A DNA stretch of 64,000 bases from Thalassococcus sp. S3 (lineage in GTDB: Bacteria > Pseudomonadota > Alphaproteobacteria > Rhodobacterales > Rhodobacteraceae), in contig NZ_CP022303.1 in the NCBI RefSeq assembly GCF_004216475.1, positions 3,658,001 to 3,722,000 of the forward strand, written 5' to 3'. Made by a program: the position numbers and the translations under genes. The notes below the pieces were generated by a model. The model saw only the letters and a program-made list of their open reading frames with translations, had not been told where the DNA came from and made no database searches. Below, piece after piece: positions 37,918-46,597 of the stretch; the first letter of the stretch is position 1, and each line of letters starts with the position of its first letter.

Positions 37918-40137
37918 CTAGCGATCACCTTCGGCAGACGAGCGGGTCGGGTTGCTGCCCGATCCGCCACCGCCGCCCAGAATATCACGCAAAACGCGCT
38001 CAAGCGCAGATTCGCCGCCCTGCGCGGTGTTCTGTGGCGAAGGTTGCTCGGACAGGCGCGTTGCCGGAACAGGCTCCTGCATCGGGAGAGGGCGCGCTGC
38101 GAGCCCCTGATGCACACGGACCATGGTTTCGCGCCAAATCTCAGCCGGCAGGCCACCGCCTGTGACACCGGTCAATGGCGTGTTGTCATCATAGCCCATC
38201 CAGACACCGGCAACGTAATCGGCGGTGAAGCCGACAAACCACGCATCGCGCGCCGCTTGTGTCGTGCCGGTCTTGCCAGCAGCCTGACGATCCGGCAGCT
38301 TGGCCCGCCCGCCAGAGCCGTTGGTGATCACTTTCTCCATCATCCAGGTCAGTTGCTGGGCGGCGTCTTGCTGGATCACGCGCTCTCCGATCCCGCCTTC
38401 GGCGCCCATCAGCGGACCGTCATCGCCCAGCAGCCGAAGCTCCACCAGCCCATAGGGCGTTACCGCGGATCCCCCGTTCAGGATCCCCGCATAAGCGCCC
38501 GTCATTTCGATCAACGTGCTTTCGGACGCGCCAAGCGCAAGCGCGGGTCCGAGCGCCAGATCACTTTCGATCCCGAAATCCGCGGCGACCTGCCGGACGT
38601 TGTCACGCCCAACGCTTTCAGACACCTTGACCGCGGGTATGTTCAGTGAATCCTTCAGCGCATGGGTCAGCGTGACATCACCATAATGCTGATTGGTATA
38701 GTTGCGCGGGCACCATTGGCCCGAACCCGGAATGGACATGCACATCGGCTCGTCCCGGATCATGTCATTGGGAGAATATCCAAGCTCAAGCGCCGTTGCG
38801 TAGACGAAGGGCTTGAACGACGATCCGGTCTGCCGTAGCGCCTGACTAGCCCGGTTGAAGGCGCCTGCCACCTTGGTTTCGCGTCCTCCGACCATGGCTC
38901 TTACGGCGCCATCTGCGCTCATCACCACGATGGCGGCCTGTGCCTTGGACCCCTCGCGCACCTTGGTTGAGAAAACGGCCTGCATCGCATCCTCTGCCGC
39001 TTTCTGCAGACGCTGGTCCAGCGTTGTGCGGATGATCACATCCTCGGTCGTGTTGCGCGTGAAAAACTCCGGGCCACTCGACATGACCCAATCGGCGAAA
39101 TAGCCCCCCGCACGCGCAGCCGCAGCCTCCGACAGCTGGGCCGGGTTGGCCTGGGCACGCTGCGCGTCCTCTGCCGAGAGATAGCCTTGCTCCCGCATAA
39201 GCCGGACGATGGTCGCGGCCCGATTTTGAGACCGTTCCAGATTGTTGGTCGGGGCAAACCGGGTGGGCGCCACCAGAAGGCCCGCCAGCATTGCCGCTTC
39301 GGCCGGATCCACCTCGGCTGCCGATTTGCCGAAATACCGCTGGCTTGCGGCCTCAAAGCCACGCGCGCCCGCGCCCAGAAAGGTGCGGTTCATATAGATG
39401 GTCAGGATTTCGTCCTTGGTATAGGCGACCTCCATGGCCAAGGAATAAATCGCTTCCTTGGCCTTACGCCAAAGGGTCGTGCGTCGGCATTCAGCCTCGT
39501 ACTCCGCCTCCGAGAGGCCGGTTGCCGGATCAAACGGCTCTCCAAGGCACAGCAGCTTGGCCGTTTGCTGCGTGATGGTGGACCCGCCATGGCCCGACAG
39601 CGGCCCCCGTCCCTCGCTGAGGTTGATGCGCACCGCGCTTGCAATGCCCCTGGGGCTGATCCCGAAATGCCGGTAGAACCGCTTGTCCTCTGTCGCGATG
39701 ATCGCGTTCTTGAGGTGGGGGGAGACCGTGTCAGCGGTCACCACGCCACCGAATTGATCCCCTCTCCAGGCAAAGACCTGCCCCTGATAGTCGAGCATCG
39801 TGACCGAACCGCGCGCGCGCCCGTCCAGAACCGCCGTTGCGGGCGGCAGGGTCGTGTAAACATAGCCAACAGCCATGGCCACCAGTAGCATGACGATCAT
39901 GCTCACCCGCCAGGTGAAGCCCCAAAACAAGCGCAGGATCCACCTTAGGATGCCGCCGAAAAAGCCGCGGATGGTACCATTGCCGCCGCCGGACCGCCGC
40001 TTGGCCGGCGCGCGTTTGCGGGTTGCCGGCTTTGCCTTTAATCGGGGTTTGCCTGTTGTGCCCGACTTTTTCGCTCCCCCGGACGGATAGCGTTTATCCG
40101 CCACAAGGGGCGGTCTGCGACGACGTGAATCACTCAT
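37918..40137 (-). CDS. PBP1A-type bifunctional transglycosylase/transpeptidase
   Basis: A 739-residue class A penicillin-binding protein. A basic cytoplasmic tail and one membrane helix (about residues 76-98) come first. The GT51 domain follows with ATEDKRFYRHFGISPRG and GGSTITQQTAK. The transpeptidase domain has TGSSFKP (SxxK), SLN (SxN) and KTGT. It polymerises and cross-links peptidoglycan. The tail ends in a Gly/Ser-rich stretch. The Lys/Arg-rich first 55 residues could bind FtsZ, MreB or nucleic acid, but that is speculation. Confidence 0.93.
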   Translation of the reverse strand: MSDSRRRRPPLVADKRYPSGGAKKSGTTGKPRLKAKPATRKRAPAKRRSGGGNGTIRGFFGGILRWILRLFWGFTWRVSMIVMLLVAMAVGYVYTTLPPATAVLDGRARGSVTMLDYQGQVFAWRGDQFGGVVTADTVSPHLKNAIIATEDKRFYRHFGISPRGIASAVRINLSEGRGPLSGHGGSTITQQTAKLLCLGEPFDPATGLSEAEYEAECRRTTLWRKAKEAIYSLAMEVAYTKDEILTIYMNRTFLGAGARGFEAASQRYFGKSAAEVDPAEAAMLAGLLVAPTRFAPTNNLERSQNRAATIVRLMREQGYLSAEDAQRAQANPAQLSEAAAARAGGYFADWVMSSGPEFFTRNTTEDVIIRTTLDQRLQKAAEDAMQAVFSTKVREGSKAQAAIVVMSADGAVRAMVGGRETKVAGAFNRASQALRQTGSSFKPFVYATALELGYSPNDMIRDEPMCMSIPGSGQWCPRNYTNQHYGDVTLTHALKDSLNIPAVKVSESVGRDNVRQVAADFGIESDLALGPALALGASESTLIEMTGAYAGILNGGSAVTPYGLVELRLLGDDGPLMGAEGGIGERVIQQDAAQQLTWMMEKVITNGSGGRAKLPDRQAAGKTGTTQAARDAWFVGFTADYVAGVWMGYDDNTPLTGVTGGGLPAEIWRETMVRVHQGLAARPLPMQEPVPATRLSEQPSPQNTAQGGESALERVLRDILGGGGGSGSNPTRSSAEGDR

Positions 40138-40246
40138 TTGCAGCCCTGCCCGGCCCTAGACTTTTGTCCAACATAGACTGCCAGCGCCCGTTTGTAGAGA
40201 GGGCGATCGGCTGGATTTCGCCTTTTCATTTTCGCCTAATTTTTAA

Positions 40247-40264
40247 ACATATTCACAAATATGT
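40247..40264. promoter_or_regulatory. Perfect 7-bp inverted repeat upstream of glnK
   Basis: ACATATT-CACA-AATATGT lies in an AT-rich patch of the 255-bp region (40138-40392) between the PBP gene and glnK. It overlaps two direct ATATG(T)GCAA-like repeats at 40260-40280. A nitrogen regulator or another repressor could bind here. I saw no convincing sigma-54 promoter (TGGC...TTGC). Confidence 0.45.
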
Positions 40265-40392
40265 GCAAAAAATATGCAAGAACCTTGTCCCTCTTCCTGT
40301 TCACAGCCGCGTTAACGTTCCCTTTGCAGGGCCGCCTTGGTCTCTCTGCGGAGGCAATCGCAGGCCAGCCTGCCAAAGCTTAGGGGACACGT

Positions 40393-40731
40393 GTGAAACT
40401 GATCATTGCGACAATCAAGCCGTTCAAGCTGGAGGAGGTCCGCGAGGCGCTGACCGAAGCTGGTGTGCGCGGAATGATGGTAACCGAAATCAAGGGGTTC
40501 GGATCGCAGTCCGGCCATACCGAAATCTACCGTGGTGCGGAATACGCAGTGAACTTCGTACCCAAGATCAAGCTGGAAATCGTGGTTGCCGCGTCAATGG
40601 CTGATCAGATCGTCGAGACGATCGCCAAAACGGCACAGACCGGCAAGATCGGCGACGGCAAAATCTTCGTTCTGGACGTGCAGCAAGCCATTCGCGTGCG
40701 CACCGGGGAGACCAACGAGGACGCGCTTTAA
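40393..40731 (+). CDS. glnK: P-II family nitrogen regulator GlnK
   Basis: A 112-residue trimeric PII signalling protein that senses 2-oxoglutarate, ATP/ADP and glutamine. The T-loop reads GSQSGHTEIYRGAEYAV with the uridylylation Tyr at residue 51. The B-loop is KTAQTGKIGDGKIFV and the C-loop RTGE. It starts MKLIIATIKPFKL, the normal PII N-terminus, from a GTG codon. The amt gene follows 31 bp downstream, so this GlnK should block the ammonium channel when nitrogen is plentiful. Confidence 0.95.
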   Translation: MKLIIATIKPFKLEEVREALTEAGVRGMMVTEIKGFGSQSGHTEIYRGAEYAVNFVPKIKLEIVVAASMADQIVETIAKTAQTGKIGDGKIFVLDVQQAIRVRTGETNEDAL

Positions 40732-40762
40732 GGAAGCGGCCAATCCAAGGGAAAAACGGACA

Positions 40763-42097
40763 ATGAAAACACTCAAAACACTATCCGTCGCCGCCGCACT
40801 CGTTGCGCTGCCGACGCTGGCCCTGGCGCAGGACGGCCCGACGCCGGGCGTCAATGCCTCGACCGATTCTGTCTTTATCTTCAACTCGCTGCTCTTCCTG
40901 ATCGGCGGTTTTCTTGTGTTCTGGATGGCCGCGGGCTTTGCCATGCTCGAAGCGGGTCTCGTGCGCTCCAAGAACGTGACCATGCAGCTGACGAAAAACA
41001 TTTCGCTCTTTTCGCTGGCCGCGATCTTCTACTATCTGCTGGGCTATAATCTGATGTACCCGCTGGGAACCTGGATGGTCGAAGGTGTTCTGTCGGGCGT
41101 CTGGGGCGTCGGCGTCCTCGAAGCTGTTGGCGTGACCGCAGATGCGGCAGATGACTACAGCTATGCCTCGACGGGCTCGGACTTCTTCTTCCAGTTGATG
41201 TTCTGTGCCACGACCGCGTCGATCGTGTCGGGTACGCTGGCCGAGCGGATCAAACTCTGGCCCTTCCTGATTTTCGTGATCGTGCTGACCGCAGTGATCT
41301 ACCCGCTGCAAGCTTCCTGGAAATGGGGCGGCGGTTTCCTCGACGAGATGGGCTTCCTCGACTTCGCAGGCTCCACCGTTGTGCACTCCGTGGGTGGCTG
41401 GGCTGCTCTGACCGGCGCGATCATTCTGGGGCCGCGGATCGGCAAGTACAAGGACGGCAAAGTCGTCCCGATGCCCGGCTCCAACCTCGCACTGGCGACA
41501 CTGGGCACGTTCATCCTGTGGCTCGGCTGGTTCGGCTTCAACGGCGGCTCTCAGCTGGCCATGGGCACCGTGGGTGACGTGGCTGATGTCAGCCGGATCT
41601 TCGCCAACACCAACACGGCGGCAGCCGGTGGCGCAATCGCGGCCCTGATCCTGACGCAGCTGCTTTACAAGAAGCCTGACCTGACGATGGTTCTGAACGG
41701 CGCACTGGCCGGCCTGGTGTCGATCACGGCAGAGCCGCTGACGCCAAGCCTGGGCATGGCGACCATCATCGGTGCGATTGGCGGCGTGATCGTGGTCTTC
41801 ACCGTGCCAATGCTGGACCGCATGAAGATCGACGATGTCGTCGGCGCCATCCCGGTCCACCTGATCGCGGGCATCTGGGGCACCATCGCGGTCGTTCTGA
41901 CCAACCCCGACGCATCGCTGATGACACAGCTCTATGCGATCCTCGTCGTGGCCATCTTCGTGGTCGTTACCTCCGCTGTCCTCTGGTTCATCCTGAAGGT
42001 CACGATCGGTATCCGCGTCAGCGAAGAGGAAGAGATCAACGGGCTCGATATGTCGGAACTCGGCATGGAGGCCTATCCCGAATTCTCCAAAGGCTGA
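40763..42097 (+). CDS. amtB: Ammonium transporter
   Basis: A 444-residue Amt/MEP/Rh-family channel. A cleavable signal peptide (ending LALAQDG) precedes eleven membrane helices. Signatures include WMAAGFAMLEAGLVRSKN near residue 55, CATTASIVSGTLAERIK near residue 150, VHSVGGWAALTGAI with the first pore His and IPVHLIAGIWGTIA with the second. It conducts ammonium inward and is gated by GlnK from the gene just upstream. A strong terminator follows. Confidence 0.95.
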   Translation: MKTLKTLSVAAALVALPTLALAQDGPTPGVNASTDSVFIFNSLLFLIGGFLVFWMAAGFAMLEAGLVRSKNVTMQLTKNISLFSLAAIFYYLLGYNLMYPLGTWMVEGVLSGVWGVGVLEAVGVTADAADDYSYASTGSDFFFQLMFCATTASIVSGTLAERIKLWPFLIFVIVLTAVIYPLQASWKWGGGFLDEMGFLDFAGSTVVHSVGGWAALTGAIILGPRIGKYKDGKVVPMPGSNLALATLGTFILWLGWFGFNGGSQLAMGTVGDVADVSRIFANTNTAAAGGAIAALILTQLLYKKPDLTMVLNGALAGLVSITAEPLTPSLGMATIIGAIGGVIVVFTVPMLDRMKIDDVVGAIPVHLIAGIWGTIAVVLTNPDASLMTQLYAILVVAIFVVVTSAVLWFILKVTIGIRVSEEEEINGLDMSELGMEAYPEFSKG

Positions 42098-42126
42098 GTC
42101 TCCTTCCCTCAGTCTGGTGACCACTG

Positions 42127-42152
42127 CCCGGGCGTTCGCGCCCGGGTTTTTT
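42127..42152 (+). terminator. Intrinsic terminator of glnK-amtB
   Basis: CCCGGGCG, tetraloop TTCG, CGCCCGGG make a perfect 8-bp stem followed by TTTTTT, 29 bases after the amtB stop. Confidence 0.92.
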
Positions 42153-42227
42153 CTTGCGCGACTGAAAAAATAGAGCGGCCAAATGACCGCACGCGATCTT
42201 TTATTGGCGCACCTTGCCACGGTTCCA

Positions 42228-42266
42228 AAAAAAAGGAGCGCCGCTGGCATCAGGCAAGTGGCGCTC
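42228..42266 (-). terminator. Intrinsic terminator of the aminotransferase gene
   Basis: Read on the minus strand, GAGCGCC, a 17-nt loop and GGCGCTC form a 7-bp stem followed by CTTTTTTTT. On the plus strand the same stem is followed by TTTT, so it may work in both directions. Confidence 0.85.
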
Positions 42267-42270
42267 TTTT

Positions 42271-42291
42271 CCGTATTTGGATCGAGAAGAA
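42271..42291 (-). repeat. Dispersed intergenic element, copy 2
   Basis: On the minus strand this reads TTCTTCTCGATC, C, AAATACGG, matching the copies at 2518-2538 and 55089-55109. It lies between the stop of the aminotransferase gene and its terminator, in the same orientation as that gene. Confidence 0.7.
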
Positions 42292-42307
42292 GAGGGACCC
42301 GCTGGCC

Positions 42308-43492
42308 CTAGACCCCGGCCTCCACAATCGCTTGCGCAAGGATTGGAACGGTCGTGGCGTTCAAACCCGCGATGTTCATACGGCTGTCTCCAACCATATA
42401 GATGGCATGTTCGGCCCTCAGCTTTTCAACCAGGTCCGGGGTGGTGCCAAGACGCGAGAACATCCCGCGATGTTGCGCAAGAAAGGCAAAGCGATCCGAC
42501 CCTGTGCGCTGTTGGAGTTCGTCAGCGAGATGCTGACGCAGACCCAGCATGGAAAGGCGGACCTCCTCCAGCTCAGAGGCCCAGTCTGCACGCAAAGACG
42601 GGTCCTGCAAGACCATGGTCACAAGCCGTGCGCCGTGATCTGGTGGAAAAGAATAGTTCTGACGGTTCAGAAATGCGAGCGTGCCCTGGTTCAGACCGTG
42701 CTGAGACGCCTCTTGCGACACCGCCATCAGCAGGCCGGTTCGCTCACGGTAGATACCGAAATTCTTTGAGCAACTGGCCGCGATCAGGCATTCCGGCATA
42801 GAGGCCGCGACAAGGCGTGTGGCGGCGGCATCTTCCTCAAGACCGTCGCCGAACCCCTGATAAGCGATGTCGATCATGGGCACGGCGCCCTTTTTCTGCA
42901 TCAGATCGATGACCGACTGCCATTCGACCAGGTTGAGATTGGCACCCGTCGGATTGTGACAGCAGCCGTGAAGCAGAACGACATCCCCGGATCGCAAAGC
43001 ACCCAGGTCATCCATCATCCCTGTGAAATCCACGCCACGGGTTTCGCTGTCAAAATAGCGGTAAGACACGACCTCCATCCCCATGTATTTCAGGATGGAG
43101 AGATGGTTCGGCCAGGTCGGGTCCGAGACAAAAATGCGCGCCTCCGGGTTTGCCATCCGGATCATTTCGAAGGCCTGCCGCACAGCGCCCGTGCCTCCGG
43201 GCGTTGCGGCAGCCGCCACGATGTTCCGCGGCACCGCGTCGCCGAGGATCAGGTCGATCATCGCATCGGAAAACCCCGGATCGCCGACCAGTCCGACATA
43301 GGACTTCGTCGTTTCCTGCTCCCAAAGCTGCTTTTCCGCGGTCTTGACCGCCTGCATGATTGGCGTCACACCTTCCGCGTTTTTGTAAACCCCCACGCCA
43401 AGGTCGATCTTGGTCGGGCGCGGGTCTTCCTTGAACATCTGCATCAGCGCCAGGATCTTGTCGGCGGGCTGCGCGGTCAGGCGGTCAAACAT
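42308..43492 (-). CDS. Aromatic/aspartate aminotransferase, fold type I
   Basis: A 394-residue PLP enzyme of the class Ia AspAT/TyrB subgroup. Conserved parts are IDLGVGVYKN near residue 30, PGGTGAVRQAFE near residue 100, HNPTGANL near residue 178, and SCSKNFGIYRERTG with the PLP Lys near residue 246. The last third has the family pattern MFSRLGTTPDLVEKLRAEHAIY. It interconverts aspartate or aromatic amino acids with their 2-oxo acids. The ATG overlaps the sseA stop by one base, suggesting coupling. Confidence 0.92.
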   Translation of the reverse strand: MFDRLTAQPADKILALMQMFKEDPRPTKIDLGVGVYKNAEGVTPIMQAVKTAEKQLWEQETTKSYVGLVGDPGFSDAMIDLILGDAVPRNIVAAAATPGGTGAVRQAFEMIRMANPEARIFVSDPTWPNHLSILKYMGMEVVSYRYFDSETRGVDFTGMMDDLGALRSGDVVLLHGCCHNPTGANLNLVEWQSVIDLMQKKGAVPMIDIAYQGFGDGLEEDAAATRLVAASMPECLIAASCSKNFGIYRERTGLLMAVSQEASQHGLNQGTLAFLNRQNYSFPPDHGARLVTMVLQDPSLRADWASELEEVRLSMLGLRQHLADELQQRTGSDRFAFLAQHRGMFSRLGTTPDLVEKLRAEHAIYMVGDSRMNIAGLNATTVPILAQAIVEAGV

Positions 43493-44346
43493 CAGTTTTC
43501 TCCGGTTGCAACGGGAAGGGTGGAAAACGCGCCCCATTCAGCCCAAGAGCCGTCGTAAAGCGCATGATCGGTCTTGCCGATCCGTTCGAGCGCCAGGCTC
43601 AGGATCGCCGCCGTCACACCCGATCCGCAGGTCGTGATCACCGGCTTTTCGAGATCGGCACCGGCGTCTTCGAAGATACGGCGCAGATCGGCTGGGCTTT
43701 TGAAGGTCTGATCCTCGTTGAGCAACGTGGCGTAATGCACGTTCTTGGAGCCGGGAATATGGCCCGATCTCAGACCTTCACGCGGCTCGGGCGTCTCGCC
43801 CCGAAAGCGCGCGGGCGCGCGGGCATCCAGAATCTCATGGTCTTTCAGCTTGGATGCCGCCGAGACCTGGGTCACATCGCGCACCAGGTGGTTCTGCACC
43901 CGCACCGTCATATGGCGATCACGGATAACCGGCGGAAGGTCTTCGACCGGATGCCCTTCTGCTTGCCATTTCGGAAAGCCACCGTCGAGCACGGCCACGT
44001 TCATCTGTCCCATCAGGCGGAAAAGCCACCAGACACGCGCCGCAGACAAGAGGCCCGCACCGTCATAGACGACAACCTGGTGGCCATCGCCAACGCCCAT
44101 CGCCCGCATACGGGACATGAACTTTTCGACCGGGGGGGCCATGTGGGGCAGCGCAGACCGATGATCGCTGATCTCGTCTATATCGAAAAAGCGCGCGCCG
44201 GGAATGTGGGCCGCATCATATTCAGACTTTGCATCACGTCCTGCATCTGGAAGATACCAGGACGCATCGAGCAAACGCAGATCGGGATCTTTCAGATGCG
44301 CGGCCAGCCAGGTGGTCGATACGATTGTTCTTGGATCGTCCTGCAT
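43492..44346 (-). CDS. sseA: 3-mercaptopyruvate sulfurtransferase
   Basis: A 284-residue tandem-rhodanese protein. The inactive first domain ends around residue 140, and the second holds the active-site loop CGSGVTA near residue 236, the form typical of mercaptopyruvate sulfurtransferases. CGSG and SWYLP near the start match SseA proteins. GAGGGG is placed better for the second Met (44346) than the first (44352). It sits upstream of an aminotransferase that could make mercaptopyruvate from cysteine, a sensible pairing. Confidence 0.9.
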   Translation of the reverse strand: MQDDPRTIVSTTWLAAHLKDPDLRLLDASWYLPDAGRDAKSEYDAAHIPGARFFDIDEISDHRSALPHMAPPVEKFMSRMRAMGVGDGHQVVVYDGAGLLSAARVWWLFRLMGQMNVAVLDGGFPKWQAEGHPVEDLPPVIRDRHMTVRVQNHLVRDVTQVSAASKLKDHEILDARAPARFRGETPEPREGLRSGHIPGSKNVHYATLLNEDQTFKSPADLRRIFEDAGADLEKPVITTCGSGVTAAILSLALERIGKTDHALYDGSWAEWGAFSTLPVATGEN

Positions 44347-44376
44347 GGCCATCCCCTCAAGGTCCTGACCGTCTGA

Positions 44377-45027
44377 CTACCGTTCCGCTGCAAGCGTTTC
44401 AAGCCCGGGGTCTGTCGCAAGATAGGCGGGATGTGCCGACCAGATCGACCACCATCGTGACAGGGCGGGATGGCGTTCAACCATGGCCGCACCCTCCGGC
44501 GCCATGGTGAAATATCCCAGCATCGGGGCCAGATGGAGATCGGCCAGCGTGACATTGTTTTCGCTCAGCACCGCGCCGCTTGTGCTGAATGCCTCAAGTT
44601 CGGCAAGAACGGGAGCAGCCGCAGACAGTCCCGCACGCACCTCATCCGGGTCGGAGGCCAACCCCATGTGAGGCCGAAAGACGCTGTGGGAAAAGACCTG
44701 GCGGACCAGTGGCCAATACCCATAGCTATCGATCACATGAATGACCTGATCCATGCGGGCAGACAGCCTCGCCTCGGCCGGGACCAGGGCGTCACCGGGC
44801 AAAACGGTCGCAAGATAGCGGGTTATGGCTGCCGTCTCGTAGAGGCGAAAGCCGTCATGATCGAGCACAGGGATCCGGCGAAAGGGACTTATAGCGTCGA
44901 GATCAGGATCAGGCGGATCGGAGAACGGATTGGCCTCGACAAGGGAATAGTGCGCCTGCCGGATCTCAAGCAGCAGCCTTACGATGCGCGTGTAGACACT
45001 GTAGCGAAGGCCATACACCGTCAGCAT
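44377..45027 (-). CDS. Glutathione S-transferase family protein
   Basis: A 216-residue GST. The thioredoxin-like N-terminal domain reads MLTVYGLRYSVYTRIVRLLLE, with PVLDHDGFRLYETAAITRYL near residue 53 (the ESxAI-like glutathione-binding site). The C-terminal helical domain has VTLADLHLAPML. It starts 4 bp after the smpB stop, so it shares the smpB transcript. Substrate unknown. Confidence 0.9.
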   Translation of the reverse strand: MLTVYGLRYSVYTRIVRLLLEIRQAHYSLVEANPFSDPPDPDLDAISPFRRIPVLDHDGFRLYETAAITRYLATVLPGDALVPAEARLSARMDQVIHVIDSYGYWPLVRQVFSHSVFRPHMGLASDPDEVRAGLSAAAPVLAELEAFSTSGAVLSENNVTLADLHLAPMLGYFTMAPEGAAMVERHPALSRWWSIWSAHPAYLATDPGLETLAAER

Positions 45028-45031
45028 GATG

Positions 45032-45508
45032 CTATCGGTTTTCCTTTAAAAGGCGTTGCTTCTGTCGTGACCAGTCGCGCTTGGCCTGGGTTTCACGCTT
45101 GTCCACGTTCTTCTTGCCCTTGGCGACGCCGATCTTCAGTTTCGCAATGCCGCGATGGTTGAAGTACAGGACCAGCGGAACTAGGGTCATGCCCTTGCGC
45201 TGGGTCGCGTTCCAGAGATCCGCAAGCTCCTTGCGACTGACAAGCAGCTTTCGCCGGCGCCGTTCTTCGTGGCGGAAGGTCTTTGCCTGATCGTAAGGCG
45301 CGATGTAAGAGTTGATCAACCACAGCTCGCCCTCTTCGACGCCGGCATAGCTTTCGGCGATGTTGGCCCCCCCCTGGCGCAGGGACTTCACCTCGGATCC
45401 TTCGAGCAGCAGCCCGCATTCGAGATCCGTCTCGATGGCATAATCGAAACGCGCGCGCCTGTTCTCGGCGACGACTTTGTAGTTGGGATCAGTCTTCTGC
45501 TTGGCCAT
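45032..45508 (-). CDS. smpB: SsrA-binding protein SmpB
   Basis: A 158-residue RNA-binding protein that delivers tmRNA to stalled ribosomes. Family segments are [12 protein letters not shown] near residue 12, [23 protein letters not shown] near residue 33, [25 protein letters not shown] near residue 108, and a basic C-terminal tail ending RLLKENR. The start MAKQK matches the family, so an upstream frame extension is rejected. First gene of the smpB-GST-sseA-aminotransferase series. Confidence 0.95.
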   Translation of the reverse strand: MAKQKTDPNYKVVAENRRARFDYAIETDLECGLLLEGSEVKSLRQGGANIAESYAGVEEGELWLINSYIAPYDQAKTFRHEERRRRKLLVSRKELADLWNATQRKGMTLVPLVLYFNHRGIAKLKIGVAKGKKNVDKRETQAKRDWSRQKQRLLKENR

Positions 45509-45568
45509 GGCGATGCGATGTAAGGCGCGCAGCACCGCCGCGCAAGAGATGTCGGATGCAAGGGGCGC

Positions 45569-45613
45569 CGTTTTCCGATACGGAAAACGACCGGAATTTG
45601 CCTCAAATTCCGG
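45569..45613. promoter_or_regulatory. Two tandem perfect dyads upstream of smpB
   Basis: CGTTTTCCG-ATA-CGGAAAACG (45569-45589) is followed after one base by CCGGAATTTG-CCT-CAAATTCCGG (45591-45613). Both stems are perfect (9 and 10 bp) with 3-nt loops. They lie 61-105 bp upstream of the smpB start and after the sulfotransferase stop, so they could be operators, a terminator pair without T-tract, or a REP-like element. Confidence 0.6.
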
Positions 45614-45633
45614 ATCCCGCCCGCACGGAGAGC

Positions 45634-46452
45634 TTAGTCTCCCAGCTTGGCATGAACCTCGTCAAGGTCGATTTCACCGATGGGCATTTTGTTCGATGGA
45701 TCGTCGAAGTCGTATTTGAACAGATCGAAATCGCGATGATACATTTCATAGACGAGGTGCATCGACAGATCGTCGAAGTAGTCCTCGACAGGATGCAGCC
45801 TTTTCGGACCATGTCCTTCGCTCTCATTGAACCTCGGTATCTTGGTCACATCCACAGTGTGACGTGTCTCGACCGCGTTCAGAACGTCCTTCATGCCCTG
45901 GTTGAACGTCTCCGTCCAGAAGATGCGATCATACATCCCGCCGTTCACGATGAAGGTCGAGACATGACCTGACATGGCCGACCAGTGAATGTCCGGGTCC
46001 ATCGGCCTGCGCCAGCGGATGGTATCACGTGCGAACAGCAGAAAGCGGCGGAAGCTCTTGATCTGGTCAAAGTCGTCCTTCCCCTCCTCGCCCCCGACAT
46101 CGATGCCGTATTTCTGAACCAGCAGCGGGACCAGATTGCCGCGATAGCGCTTGCCGTTCCGCTGGATGCCGCAAATCTTGTCAAAGAACGAACTGAGGAT
46201 CCGCGTATAAGGGTTCCTGACGCAGGTGAACGCGTAAGAGGTGTGTGATCGCACGTTCTTGGTGATCGGCTCCTGGCTCGCTTCGATCGCCCATTTGTGC
46301 ATCCCGCTTTGAGCGTCGTGGATGTCGCCGTCAAAGAACTCTCCGTGATCGGAGAAATACATGATCTGGCCGATCGTCGAGCATGCGCATTTCGGCACGA
46401 CGCGATAAACGACGCTCTCGCTTTCCGTCATCCAGGTGCCGGGAAACCCCAT
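45634..46452 (-). CDS. Sulfotransferase family 2-type protein
   Basis: A 272-residue PAPS-dependent sulfotransferase (PF03567-like). The 5'-phosphosulfate loop is [13 protein letters not shown] near residue 17 and the 3'-phosphate site is [16 protein letters not shown] near residue 78, both typical of carbohydrate sulfotransferases. It should move sulfate from PAPS to a glycan. GGAGG 8 nt before the ATG at 46452 fixes the start. It is divergent from a branching glycosyltransferase gene, suggesting a shared glycan product. Confidence 0.85.
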   Translation of the reverse strand: MGFPGTWMTESESVVYRVVPKCACSTIGQIMYFSDHGEFFDGDIHDAQSGMHKWAIEASQEPITKNVRSHTSYAFTCVRNPYTRILSSFFDKICGIQRNGKRYRGNLVPLLVQKYGIDVGGEEGKDDFDQIKSFRRFLLFARDTIRWRRPMDPDIHWSAMSGHVSTFIVNGGMYDRIFWTETFNQGMKDVLNAVETRHTVDVTKIPRFNESEGHGPKRLHPVEDYFDDLSMHLVYEMYHRDFDLFKYDFDDPSNKMPIGEIDLDEVHAKLGD

Positions 46453-46501
46453 CTCGACTGCCTCCTCCGTGCCGCGGTACGTTTGCTGCCCGCAGGTCAC
46501 C

Positions 46502-46520
46502 TTTGCTATAAAAAAGCAAA
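46502..46520. promoter_or_regulatory. Inverted repeat in the sulfotransferase/glycosyltransferase divergent promoter
   Basis: TTTGCT-ATAAAAA-AGCAAA is a perfect 6-bp dyad in the AT-rich middle of the 145-bp divergent region (46453-46597). It may be an operator serving both genes. Confidence 0.4.
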
Positions 46521-46597
46521 TAAATCCTATTCATTCAACGTGTCTTCATCATTATCAAGGAAGACAACCAAACAGAACACGAGCAGAACGGAGCCGG

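Noticed and set aside
40138..40392. Sigma-54 promoter upstream of glnK
   Set aside because: I looked for TGGC-N8-TTGC-type spacing and found no convincing match.
40781..42250. 489-codon minus-strand frame across amtB
   Set aside because: Composition is a shadow of the ammonium transporter and there is no start context or family signal.
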